Source: Thermodesulfovibrio sp.
GTDB lineage: Bacteria; Nitrospirota; Thermodesulfovibrionia; Thermodesulfovibrionales; UBA6898
DNA length: 64,000 nucleotides
NCBI GenBank assembly: GCA_013824615.1
Contig: PNOC01000001.1
Coordinates: 62,001-126,000 of the forward strand
Direction: 5' to 3'
Shown here: piece by piece, positions 45,632 to 55,790 of the stretch
How positions within the stretch are numbered: position 1 is the stretch's first letter
Layout of the letters: every line of letters begins with the position of its first letter
Position numbers and translations under genes: made by a program
Notes under the pieces: generated by a model
What the model was told of the DNA's origin: nothing
The model's database searches: none
What the model saw: only the letters and a program-made list of their open reading frames with translations

Positions 45632-46567
45632 ATGATACCCAGACAGTCAGTTAATTTTTTTGCGCTTATCGCCTTCTGCTTTTTGCTGTTTACTGCATCT
45701 TCCGTTGGTGCAGCTGAAAAAACGGTAGGCGTCATTATGACCGGAAATATCCCGTATTACCGGGAAATACATAAGGCATTCACTGAGGGTCTTGCGGCAG
45801 AGGGTATCGGCCACGGTACTGTTGAAATCATACAGCAGACCCCGAATCCGGAGCCGATGTCCTGGACCAACGCTGCGAGAAAACTCGTGGCGGTCGGTGC
45901 TGATATTATTGTATCCTACGGGGCGCCTGCTACACTTTCTGTTCTGAATGAGACCACCGATATTCCCGTTGTTTTCGCAGGTGTTTATGACCCTCAGGGC
46001 ATTGGAGTGCTTGGGAAAAACGGGACGGGAGTCAGTTCTAAGGTTCCGGTTGGGAGCCTGCTGAAAAACTTCAAGAGCATAGCGGGGTTTTCAAATCTCG
46101 GCGTGGTCTACAGTGAATCAGAAAAGGATACGGTCATTCAAATGAACGAAGCTAAACAGCTGGAGGGCACCCTGAATTTCAAGATGACAAAGTTCAACAT
46201 CAAGAAATCTGACGATGCAGCCAGGATTGCGAATGTCGACGCCCTGTTTCTTACCACGGGTTGTGCTGCCCAGCACTGTGTCAGCAATATCCTCGGTCTG
46301 GCACGGAAAGCCAAACTGCCCACGGCAACCACCATCGGCGGAGGTGAAACCAGCGGGGTGATTCTCACCATAGCAGCCAATCCTCAGGAACAGGGCCGTG
46401 AAGCAGCAAGGATTGTTGCCAAGGTGGTCAAGGGAGCAAAGATAGCCACTATTCCGCTCCAAATGCCCAGGAAAATTGACATGATTATCAACCTGAAAGA
46501 GGCAAATGAATTGGGACTGAAAGTACCCTTCGACCTGCTCACCTCAGCCACGCGGGTAATTAAATGA
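45632..46567 (+). CDS. Periplasmic ABC-type substrate-binding protein (ABC_sub_bind family)
   Basis: A 311-aa periplasmic binding protein of the type I fold: a signal peptide (about 1-28, ending SSVGAAEK), then VGVIMTGNIPYYREIHKAFTEGL, GADIIVSYGAPATLSVLN, IPVVFAGVYDPQGIGV, FSNLGVVYSESEKDT and TTIGGGETSGVILTIAANP. No permease or ATPase gene accompanies it, so uptake is unlikely. Its stop overlaps the start of the chemoreceptor gene (ATGA), so it is more likely a ligand-sensing partner of that receptor. The ligand is unknown; two Cys (TTGCAAQHC) are unusual for the family. Confidence 0.88.
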   Translation: MIPRQSVNFFALIAFCFLLFTASSVGAAEKTVGVIMTGNIPYYREIHKAFTEGLAAEGIGHGTVEIIQQTPNPEPMSWTNAARKLVAVGADIIVSYGAPATLSVLNETTDIPVVFAGVYDPQGIGVLGKNGTGVSSKVPVGSLLKNFKSIAGFSNLGVVYSESEKDTVIQMNEAKQLEGTLNFKMTKFNIKKSDDAARIANVDALFLTTGCAAQHCVSNILGLARKAKLPTATTIGGGETSGVILTIAANPQEQGREAARIVAKVVKGAKIATIPLQMPRKIDMIINLKEANELGLKVPFDLLTSATRVIK

Positions 46568-48639
46568 ATAACAACCTGAACCTGCAGCAGAAGTCACTTG
46601 GCATAGTTGCGGGTATACTGTTTATTATTCTGGCCATCAATACTGCTGTCCTTACGTATATTGCATCGAATAAATATGAAACCGCCATCCTTTCCAAAAC
46701 CTCTGCCATTGGGGAAGGCATGCAGCGTGAACTGGCCAAGGTGCTGACGCTGGGGGTGCCGGTTGAATCACTGGAGGGAGTCAGTGAGAAACTGAAAGAT
46801 CTGGTCGCCCGGGACAAGGCGATAGCCTATGCAATGATTACAGACACCACAGGAAAAGTGTTGCATCATAATGATGCCGGCATCGTGGGAAAAGAACTGA
46901 AGGACACCGCTGCAAAGAACAGTGCAACCTCTGACAAGCAGCTCGTACAGACGGTAGATTCTTTTTACGATCTGTCCTTCCCGCTGCTGAGCGCGGAAAA
47001 TAAAGTGGTCGGGGCCCTTCGTGTAGGAGTTTACCTCAAGGCAATAAAGGCGCAGATTTATCAGCTCCTGCTCTGGGCCTTCGGTATCTCATCCTTCTGT
47101 TTCTTGCTCTCGCTGGGGCTGGTGCATGTTTCTATCAGAAAATTTATTACCCGGCCCATTCTCACGATGGAAAAGGCAGCAGACCGGATGGCCTCAGGAG
47201 ATCTGACCTATGTGGTCCATGTCGAGGGACGGGATGAACTCGCCTCTCTCGGCAAGGCCATCAACCGGATGTCGCTGAACCTCACCGATATGTTGTCGAA
47301 AGTCGGCAGTGTCACCAACAGCGTCTCCGGGGTGACTTCGGAAATCGCAGGCCTTGCGCATAATGTTATGGCTGCCGTGGATGTTCAGAAAAAAGCACTT
47401 GAGGACACTGCCCAGACGATAGAGGGCATGGACAACTCTATCACTGAGGTGGCAACCAGTGCCGAAAGTCTTTCAGAGCTTGCGAATGATACCTCCTCAT
47501 CTATCATGCAGATGACCGCATCCATCGAGAGGGTCGCCGAGAATAGCAACATTTTCAGCGAAACAGCACATGACACTGCTTCATCTATCGAGGAGATGAT
47601 TTCAACGATTAAGCAGATCGCAGAGAGTATTGACACCCTGTCGTCGGCATCGGATGCCATTGCCTCGTCCATTGACGAAGTCAATGCCACCACAAAAGAT
47701 ATTGAGAGCCGCGCCAATGACTCGGTCGGACTGGCCGAGGCGGTTATGGTCAAAGCTTCTGACAGGGGTATGCAGGCTGCCAATGCAGCCATACAGGGCA
47801 TCGAGAATATCAAGAAAAGCGTAGTGGCCCTGTCGGAAGTAATTAATATGCTGGGCATGCGCACCAATGACATCGGGAAAATCCTGAACGTCATCGACGA
47901 CGTTGCAGACCAGACCAACCTCCTTGCCCTGAATGCTGCAATCCTCGCTTCTAAGGCAGGCGAGCACGGAAAGGGTTTTACGATTGTTGCCGATGAAATC
48001 AAAAATCTGGCCGAACGTGCATCCGTCTCAACGAATGAAATAGCAACACTGATCAGATCTTTTCAGGACGTTACCAAGTCAAGCATCCGCATGGCCTCCG
48101 ACGGGATACAAACCGTTGAAAGCGGGCTGCTTCTCGTGCGCGATGTCAATACTGCTTTACAGGATATATCTGCAAGTTCCCGGGAGTCAACCGAGATGGC
48201 CCGTGCAATTCAGCGGGCAACGGCCGAGGAATCCATTGTAATCAAGCAGATCACCGATGCCGTAGGCAACATGGCTGAACAGACCGATAATATTTCACGC
48301 GCCATTCAGGAACAATCCAAGGGAAGCAGATTCATCATCGAGGCAACCGACAGGGTCAAGGAACTTTCAAGTCAGGTCAAGAAAGCCACAAATGAGCAGA
48401 GGGACGGCAGCAGGCAAATTGCCCATGTTATTGAAAACGTAACGGATAAGGCCTCCAAGATTGCCGGCGCAACAGGCAAGCAGAAGGAGAAGAGCATCGA
48501 AATTGTCCGGTCCATGGAAAAGATCCTGAACACGACCAGCAACCTGATTCAATCGTCAAACGAAATGAACTCGGTCATCACTTCTCTTAAAGAAGAAGCG
48601 GTAAACCTCATTGAGGAGCTTCAAAAATTTAAGGTATAA
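46564..48639 (+). CDS. Methyl-accepting chemotaxis protein
   Basis: A 691-aa transmembrane chemoreceptor: TM1 (about 12-35), a periplasmic single-Cache-like domain (about 36-165, YAMITDTTGKVLHHND), TM2 (about 166-192), HAMP (about 195-245, PILTMEKAADRMASGDLTY) and a long cytoplasmic signalling coil. The hairpin tip reads DQTNLLALNAAILASKAGEHGKGF, the variant seen in many delta-type bacteria in place of NAAIEAARAGE. There is no C-terminal NWETF-type pentapeptide. Translation is coupled to the binding-protein gene. It probably directs movement in response to that protein's ligand or to redox state. Confidence 0.93.
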   Translation: MNNNLNLQQKSLGIVAGILFIILAINTAVLTYIASNKYETAILSKTSAIGEGMQRELAKVLTLGVPVESLEGVSEKLKDLVARDKAIAYAMITDTTGKVLHHNDAGIVGKELKDTAAKNSATSDKQLVQTVDSFYDLSFPLLSAENKVVGALRVGVYLKAIKAQIYQLLLWAFGISSFCFLLSLGLVHVSIRKFITRPILTMEKAADRMASGDLTYVVHVEGRDELASLGKAINRMSLNLTDMLSKVGSVTNSVSGVTSEIAGLAHNVMAAVDVQKKALEDTAQTIEGMDNSITEVATSAESLSELANDTSSSIMQMTASIERVAENSNIFSETAHDTASSIEEMISTIKQIAESIDTLSSASDAIASSIDEVNATTKDIESRANDSVGLAEAVMVKASDRGMQAANAAIQGIENIKKSVVALSEVINMLGMRTNDIGKILNVIDDVADQTNLLALNAAILASKAGEHGKGFTIVADEIKNLAERASVSTNEIATLIRSFQDVTKSSIRMASDGIQTVESGLLLVRDVNTALQDISASSRESTEMARAIQRATAEESIVIKQITDAVGNMAEQTDNISRAIQEQSKGSRFIIEATDRVKELSSQVKKATNEQRDGSRQIAHVIENVTDKASKIAGATGKQKEKSIEIVRSMEKILNTTSNLIQSSNEMNSVITSLKEEAVNLIEELQKFKV

Positions 48640-48709
48640 ACGCTGCAGTGCCCTTCTTCCGGCAGGCAGCCCCTTCCAGGCATAAGAGACATAGAGACCT
48701 TGTTAGCGG

Positions 48710-49387
48710 CTATTTCGGTTTTCTGGCAGTAAGCAGTTTCTTGGAAGCGAGTCTGACCGCCTCGGAAACATTCTTGTTCTTTTCAAGCATGAACAGATCC
48801 TTGGTTTTGAGGCCGCTGACAAAGGTAACTGCAATGCCCGGAGGAGTCTTGGGGTTGGTAACCAGGCCCTGAACAATCGCATAGCTTCTCATCCATTCCC
48901 TGTTCCTGGAGATCCGGCGCAGGGCCTCTTCCAGCGCCGAGCGCGATTTTACTATCAGTTCAATTTCAGGATTCGTGATCTTTGGATTGTCGAGTACACT
49001 GAACATAACCTCCTTGTTTGAGTCCCGGGCAAGTATACCGCGAATCTCCCTGCCGCCCTTAATGGCCAGCTGAATTCTGGCTGAAATTGTCAGACGCTGT
49101 ATTTTTCCGGTGAGACTCTCACGTTTGACCTCATGGGGCACCTCACTTATTTCCTTGGTTATTATCGGCACCGGAACCTGAAGGAGCCCGGTAACAAACG
49201 ACCGTACCTGCTCAGGAGTATCCGGATGATGCAGGACCATCGAAAGGATCTCGGGCCGGTGCGTGTTCGTCCTGGCGATCTCGTCAAACGTTGCAGGGTC
49301 CTCGATATCGTCCATAAGGATTTCGAGCACCTCCAGCGAAGCAAGTGCATAGTCAAATCCTATGAGTATCTGCTGATCTTCTTCCAT
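48710..49387 (-). CDS. Helical-repeat protein of unknown function
   Basis: A 225-aa soluble protein with no signal peptide. It looks like an irregular alpha-solenoid: short helix pairs such as LASLEVLEILMDD, PEILSMVLHHPDTPEQVRSFV, KEVMFSVLDNPKITNPEIELIVKSRS and EWMRSYAIVQGLVTNPKTPP, reminiscent of leucine-rich-repeat-variant or HEAT proteins. Its ATG is directly adjacent to the tlyA stop, with GAGGT ahead. I do not recognise a named family. Probably a protein-interaction module. Confidence 0.8.
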   Translation of the reverse strand: MEEDQQILIGFDYALASLEVLEILMDDIEDPATFDEIARTNTHRPEILSMVLHHPDTPEQVRSFVTGLLQVPVPIITKEISEVPHEVKRESLTGKIQRLTISARIQLAIKGGREIRGILARDSNKEVMFSVLDNPKITNPEIELIVKSRSALEEALRRISRNREWMRSYAIVQGLVTNPKTPPGIAVTFVSGLKTKDLFMLEKNKNVSEAVRLASKKLLTARKPK

Positions 49388-50122
49388 TTAACCTCTCTTT
49401 AAATATATAAAGTATTCGACATTGCCTTTTTGTCCTGTGATGGAAGATTGCACCACCCCCTGAACATGGAACCCAAGTGCTTCAGCACCCTGCTTTACAC
49501 AGTCAACAGCTGCAAGCCTGTCTGCCTCATCTTTCACAATCCCGCCCTTACCTACCTGCCCCCTGCCTACCTCGAACTGGGGCTTGATGAGTGCGAGCAC
49601 GATGCCTTCCGGTGCCAGAAACTCACGAACCGCGGGCAGCACCTTCAGCAGGGATATAAAGGAAACATCTATAACCGCACAATCTATGCGCTCACCAATT
49701 TTACCCTGCTCGAGGTAGCGTATATTCGTCTTCTCCATCAGAATAACTCTCGGATCGTTTCTGAGACTCCAGTCAAACTGCCCGTAACCGACATCTATAG
49801 CATACACGTTTCGGGCATTTTTTTTGAGTACACAGTCAGTAAATCCGCCGGTGGAACAGCCCACATCCATGACCACCTTACCGGCGAGCTCAACAGAAAA
49901 ATGTTCAATCGCCCCCTCAAGCTTAACCCCTCCCCTGCCCACAAACGGGATGTCGTCCTCTTTCAGGACTATTGAGGAGCCTGGATCAACAAGCGAACCT
50001 GCCTTGAGTGCCGGAAGACCGGAAACGCTGACTTTGCCCTCCATGATCAGGGCCTTGGCACGCTCCCGGCTCTTGACGAGCCCCGTGTCAACAAGCACCT
50101 TGTCCAGCCTCTCTTTCTTCAT
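49388..50122 (-). CDS. tlyA: TlyA-family rRNA 2'-O-methyltransferase
   Basis: A 244-aa protein with an N-terminal S4 RNA-binding domain (KERLDKVLVDTGLVKSRERAKALI) and an FtsJ-like SAM-binding domain (VMDVGCSTGGFTDCVLKK, AIDVGYGQFDWSLRNDPRV, SFISLLKVLPA, LIKPQFEVGRGQVGKGG). The family methylates 16S and 23S rRNA riboses; older 'hemolysin A' annotations are historical. It lies between ispA and the helical-repeat gene, a common arrangement in the ispA-dxs-tlyA-nadK neighbourhood, here without dxs. Confidence 0.94.
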   Translation of the reverse strand: MKKERLDKVLVDTGLVKSRERAKALIMEGKVSVSGLPALKAGSLVDPGSSIVLKEDDIPFVGRGGVKLEGAIEHFSVELAGKVVMDVGCSTGGFTDCVLKKNARNVYAIDVGYGQFDWSLRNDPRVILMEKTNIRYLEQGKIGERIDCAVIDVSFISLLKVLPAVREFLAPEGIVLALIKPQFEVGRGQVGKGGIVKDEADRLAAVDCVKQGAEALGFHVQGVVQSSITGQKGNVEYFIYLKRG

Positions 50123-50144
50123 CCTGCAGCTATCCGGCCAAAGT

Positions 50145-51026
50145 TCAGTGGGTCCTGCTCAGAAGATACGACGCTATCCCCCTGAGCGGGTCTGCCTCAG
50201 GACCAAAATATCCGAGGCTTTGAAGCGCCTCTTCAATGAGTCCCCCGGCAATAGCACGCGATTTTTCGATGCCGTAGAGGCGGGGATACGTCAGCTTCTT
50301 TTTCCTTTCATCTGAACCCTGGGGCTTGCCTATGACCTCTGTCTCGCCGACAATATCAAGGATATCATCAATTACCTGAAAGGCAAGGCCTATCCGGTCA
50401 CCGTACAGGGAAAGGGACTCGAAGACGCCGGAACGGGCACCCGCCAGCAGGGCACCAATCCTGACAGAAGCAGAAAGAAGCGCGGCGGTCTTATGGCGGT
50501 GTATAAACCTGAGCGTTTCCTCATCAGGCTCTGCATTTTCAGAGAGCATATCCTGGACCTGTCCGGCAACCATACCCTTCATCCCGGAAGCAGCAGCCAA
50601 TTCTCTTACTGCAGCCATCTGAGACTCGGCATGAACACCTGGCACCGTCGCAGCAAAAATACTGAAGGCCTCGGTCAAAAGTGCATCTCCTGCAAGTATG
50701 GCGATCGCTTCTCCATAAATCTTGTGGTTTGTAGGTTTTCCGCGCCGGAGGTCATCATTGTCCATAGCCGGCAGATCATCATGGATCAGGGAGTAGGTGT
50801 GGACCATCTCAAGAGCTGAAGCAAAGGAAACAATATCGGCTGAATTACGGCCACAGGCCTCGCATGCAGCGAGACAAAGGATAGGACGAATCCTTTTCCC
50901 ACCGGCCTGCAATGAATAGTTCATCGCCGCGGAAAGCACAGCAGGCCGTATCTCTCCGCTAAAATAATCAGAGAGGAAGGTATCAATGAGGCACTTCCCG
51001 GCTCTGAGGTATTCCTTTATATCCAT
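50145..51026 (-). CDS. ispA: Polyprenyl (farnesyl/geranylgeranyl) diphosphate synthase
   Basis: A 293-aa isoprenoid chain-elongation enzyme in the cytoplasm. The first Asp-rich motif is LIHDDLPAMDNDDLRRGKPTNH and the second is FQVIDDILDIVGE. The GGKRIRPILCLAACEACG segment is the usual diphosphate-binding region. The two residues between the Asp pair and the last Asp of motif 1 (DDLPAMD) are the bacterial type I FPP pattern. The start is ATG at 51026; a GTG at 51050 is possible. It follows guaA after about 36 bp. Confidence 0.92.
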   Translation of the reverse strand: MDIKEYLRAGKCLIDTFLSDYFSGEIRPAVLSAAMNYSLQAGGKRIRPILCLAACEACGRNSADIVSFASALEMVHTYSLIHDDLPAMDNDDLRRGKPTNHKIYGEAIAILAGDALLTEAFSIFAATVPGVHAESQMAAVRELAAASGMKGMVAGQVQDMLSENAEPDEETLRFIHRHKTAALLSASVRIGALLAGARSGVFESLSLYGDRIGLAFQVIDDILDIVGETEVIGKPQGSDERKKKLTYPRLYGIEKSRAIAGGLIEEALQSLGYFGPEADPLRGIASYLLSRTH

Positions 51027-51062
51027 ATAACCTGGTCCGGCAGCCGTCACCCGCTCAGGCTG

Positions 51063-52601
51063 CTATTCCCACTCTATGGTGCCGGGGGGCTTAGAGGTGA
51101 TGTCATAGACGACGCGGTTGACACCCTTGACCTCGTTGATGATCCTGTTCGATATCCGCCCGAGAATATCGTGCGGAATTGCAGCCCAGTCTGCGGTCAT
51201 CCCATCGACACTTGTCACCGCGCGAACGCCGACAACGCTGTCATAGGTCCGTTCATCGCCCATAACCCCAACACTCCTGATCGGAAGGATTACCGCAAAC
51301 GCCTGCCAGATAATCCGGTAAAGCCCGGCCGCCTTTATCTCTTCCAGCACGATTGCGTCAGACTCCCTGAGGATATGAAGCCTTTCTTCCGTGATCTCTC
51401 CAATGCACCTGATGGCAAGCCCTGGACCGGGAAAGGGGTGTCTCCAGCAGATCTCCTCGGGTAGGCCAAGCTCCTCACCCATCACCCGCACCTCATCTTT
51501 GAAGAGCTCACGCAGGGGCTCCACCAGTTTCAGCTTCATCTTCTCGGGCAGACCGCCGACATTGTGATGGCTCTTGATGACAGCGGATGGACCCTTGAAG
51601 GAAACGCTTTCAATAACGTCCGGATACAGGGTCCCCTGAGCCAGGAAATCCGCATCCTTGATCTTTTTTGCTTCATCCTCAAAAACAGCAATAAATTCAT
51701 TCCCTATAATCTTGCGCTTCTTTTCGGGATCGGTTACCCCAGCCAGCTTCTCAAGAAACCGCTTGCGCGCATCAACATAGATCAGCTTCATCTGAAAGTG
51801 GCCCTCAAAAGTCTTTTTTACCTTTTCGGCCTCACCCTTCCGGAGCAGTCCATTGTCGACAAAAATGCAGGTCAGATTGTCTTTAATCGCCCGGTGGATG
51901 AGGAGGGCGACAACAGACGAGTCAACCCCGCCGCTCAGGGCACAGATCACTTTTCTGTCGCCAACCTGTTTTCTGGTTTCTGCCATGGCCCATTCAATAA
52001 ATGAAGCCATCTCCCACGTAGCCTGGCAGCCGCAGACGTTATAGACAAAATTATTCAGCAGCCGCGTCCCCTCGTCGGTGTGTACCACCTCGGGGTGGAA
52101 CTGCAGGGCATAAAAACGTTTTTTCCGGTTCGCCATGGCAGCAACCGGAGAATTCTCGGTATGGGCGATAACAAAAAAACCCTCGGGCATTCTGTCGATA
52201 CGGTCACCGTGGCTCATCCAGACCCTCGTCTGCTGCGATATGCCCCAGAGAAAATCTGCGTCATCATCAATTGTCAGCTCGGCACTGCCATATTCTCTCT
52301 TGGCAGACCGTGAAACCTCACCACCCAGATGACGTGCCATAAGCTGCATGCCGTAACAGATGCCCAACACCGGAATTCCCAGGTTGAAGACCTCCAGGTC
52401 GGGCACCGGGGCGCCTTCATCATATACGCTCGACGGACCTCCGGAGAGTATTATCCCTTTCGGATTAAAAGCCCGGATTTTTTCTATAGGAACATTATAG
52501 GGAAATATCTCTGAATAGACCTTGCCCTCTCTGATTCTGCGTGCAATCAACTGCGTATACTGTGAGCCGAAATCCAGAACAAGAATTTTATCGTCAAGCA
52601 T
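51063..52601 (-). CDS. guaA: GMP synthase (glutamine-hydrolysing)
   Basis: Converts XMP to GMP (512 aa). The class I glutamine amidotransferase domain has [10 protein letters not shown], the nucleophile in [16 protein letters not shown] and the His-Glu pair in [11 protein letters not shown]. The ATP pyrophosphatase domain has the P-loop [17 protein letters not shown], and the C-terminal dimerisation domain ends IEWE as usual. It forms a pair with guaB immediately upstream, the two steps from IMP to GMP. Confidence 0.97.
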   Translation of the reverse strand: MLDDKILVLDFGSQYTQLIARRIREGKVYSEIFPYNVPIEKIRAFNPKGIILSGGPSSVYDEGAPVPDLEVFNLGIPVLGICYGMQLMARHLGGEVSRSAKREYGSAELTIDDDADFLWGISQQTRVWMSHGDRIDRMPEGFFVIAHTENSPVAAMANRKKRFYALQFHPEVVHTDEGTRLLNNFVYNVCGCQATWEMASFIEWAMAETRKQVGDRKVICALSGGVDSSVVALLIHRAIKDNLTCIFVDNGLLRKGEAEKVKKTFEGHFQMKLIYVDARKRFLEKLAGVTDPEKKRKIIGNEFIAVFEDEAKKIKDADFLAQGTLYPDVIESVSFKGPSAVIKSHHNVGGLPEKMKLKLVEPLRELFKDEVRVMGEELGLPEEICWRHPFPGPGLAIRCIGEITEERLHILRESDAIVLEEIKAAGLYRIIWQAFAVILPIRSVGVMGDERTYDSVVGVRAVTSVDGMTADWAAIPHDILGRISNRIINEVKGVNRVVYDITSKPPGTIEWE

Positions 52602-52639
52602 AAGCTATGATGTTTCTCCTCTCGGGGTGCGAATTCCTG

Positions 52640-54115
<1,476 letters not shown>

Positions 54116-54164
54116 TCAAAAATTGTACCACGCGGGTCCTGCTGATTGCAACGAAAGCGGGTAT

Positions 54165-54788
54165 TTACGGCGTATATGCTGATTTGTCGCCGATGTCGTA
54201 ATGGAGCGGCATGAAGACCTTTCTGAGGGTGAAGAAGACCAGCATCACCGCGATGACGATGATACCCTGCAGCGCGCCTTTCGGTGAAAACGCACCCAGA
54301 GCATAGAAGAGGAGATAAAGAGGCAGAAGGGCAAACAGGATATAGCCTTCATACAGCCTGAAACAGAAGGCCTCCTTGGCCGTCACAAAACCAAGGCAGA
54401 AGGCAGCAGGAACCAGAAGCAGGGCACCATAAGCCGGCCTGGAAAAGAGAGGGAGTATCGGGTTCCCGTTGCCGAGGATCACCAGCCCGACAAGGCAGAC
54501 TGCTGCCAGATAGTAAATCCGCTTCAGAAAACGGTATAATTTTCCAACATAGAGGTGGATAAAAAAAACAGAGAGTCCGATGCTGAAATACAGCTTGAAG
54601 AGCAGGACGGTCAGGGTAAAGTTACTCTGAAGAAACGGAACGGTCGCTTCCGGAGCGTAGAGGTTCTGAAAGGCAAGGAATCCCAGGAGCCCGATGATGC
54701 CGGACGAAAGCACAATCCCGGTCCGGTAGAGGACAACGGTCACCTTGTCGTTCTTCGTCAGCGGCTGATATGCATTTGTTTCACCCAT
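54165..54788 (-). CDS. Integral membrane protein, probably DUF2301 family
   Basis: A 207-aa protein with about six or seven transmembrane helices ([99 protein letters not shown]). The segment [16 protein letters not shown] between helices resembles the conserved loop of DUF2301 proteins as I remember it; this needs a profile search. Function unknown. Divergent from panB, with which it shares a 40-bp gap. Confidence 0.75.
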   Translation of the reverse strand: MGETNAYQPLTKNDKVTVVLYRTGIVLSSGIIGLLGFLAFQNLYAPEATVPFLQSNFTLTVLLFKLYFSIGLSVFFIHLYVGKLYRFLKRIYYLAAVCLVGLVILGNGNPILPLFSRPAYGALLLVPAAFCLGFVTAKEAFCFRLYEGYILFALLPLYLLFYALGAFSPKGALQGIIVIAVMLVFFTLRKVFMPLHYDIGDKSAYTP

Positions 54789-54828
54789 AACAATCAGTCA
54801 AAAGTATAACATAGTGCGGAGGAGAGAT

Positions 54829-55629
54829 ATGCCGAAGATAACCATACAGGACTTTTTAAGGAAAAAAGAGCAGGGAACAAAAATCACGATGCTCACTGCT
54901 TATGATTTCCCGTTCGCCCAAATGATCGACGAGGCGGGAGTTGACTGCATCCTGGTCGGAGATTCTCTCGGGATGGTGGTCCAGGGGCTCGAAAACACCC
55001 TGCCGGTGACGATGGATGAAATGATCTACCATACCCGGCTTGTCACCCGGGCAGTCAAAAATGCGCTGGTGATAGGCGACATGCCCTTCATGTCATACCA
55101 CGCAGGCATTGATGACGCCGTCAGGAATGCCGGACGGTTTCTGAAAGATGCAGGGGCTTCCGCCATAAAACTTGAAGGAGGCGCAGAGGTTGCCGACCAG
55201 ATCCGGGCGATGACCCGGGCCGACATCCCTGTCATGGCGCATATAGGACTCAGGCCTCAGTCCATCCATCGGATGGGCGGCTATAAAGTCCAGGGAAAGA
55301 CTGAAGAGGCCGCTAAAAGACTGGTTGAGGAAGCGCATATCGCAGAGCAGGCCGGGGCCTTTGCCGTGCTGATTGAATCAGTCCCGCTGGAACTGGCTAA
55401 AAAGATAACCGCTGAACTCGCCGTACCCACAATTGGGATCGGCGCGGGCCCACACTGCGACGGCCAGGTACTCGTGCTGCATGACGTCCTCGGCATCTTC
55501 GACCGGTTCGTCCCGAAATTCGTGAAGCAGTATGCGCATCTGAAGGCCGACGCCATCGACGCAGTCAAAAAATATAAGGAGGAAGTCGAAACAGGGGTAT
55601 TCCCGTCAGAGAAAGAAAGCTTTAAATAG
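54829..55629 (+). CDS. panB: 3-methyl-2-oxobutanoate hydroxymethyltransferase
   Basis: First enzyme of pantothenate and CoA synthesis (266 aa). It shows the family motifs [55 protein letters not shown]-type [20 protein letters not shown] and [20 protein letters not shown]. The ATG at 54829 follows GGAGGAGAG; an ATG 15 bases earlier lacks a site. It is a single gene closed by a hairpin terminator. Confidence 0.95.
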   Translation: MPKITIQDFLRKKEQGTKITMLTAYDFPFAQMIDEAGVDCILVGDSLGMVVQGLENTLPVTMDEMIYHTRLVTRAVKNALVIGDMPFMSYHAGIDDAVRNAGRFLKDAGASAIKLEGGAEVADQIRAMTRADIPVMAHIGLRPQSIHRMGGYKVQGKTEEAAKRLVEEAHIAEQAGAFAVLIESVPLELAKKITAELAVPTIGIGAGPHCDGQVLVLHDVLGIFDRFVPKFVKQYAHLKADAIDAVKKYKEEVETGVFPSEKESFK

Positions 55630-55700
55630 CGACTAGAGAGAACGTAAAACTCCTGCGCTCTGTCATACCCTGACCTGGTCGGGGACTCCAGTATTGTTAG

Positions 55701-55768
55701 TCGGTTCTGGCCGGTTCTGGCCGGTTCTGGATTGTCCGGTCAAGCCGGACAATGACAAATATTTTTTT
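55701..55768 (+). terminator. Short tandem repeat and hairpin after panB
   Basis: Three direct copies of CGGTTCTGG spaced at 10 bp (55702-55730) precede a perfect 9-bp stem, ATTGTCCGG (55731-55739), loop TCAAG, CCGGACAAT (55745-55753). A T7 run follows at 55762-55768. The hairpin probably terminates panB. The repeats are unexplained. Confidence 0.7.
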
Positions 55769-55790
55769 ATAACCGGACCCGCCGGCGAGA

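Noticed and set aside
47900-48000. Chemoreceptor tip NAAILASKAGE as a novel signalling variant
   Set aside because: It departs from E. coli NAAIEAARAGE, but similar 'AAIL..AGEHGKGF' tips are common in delta-type bacteria as I recall, so I do not claim novelty.
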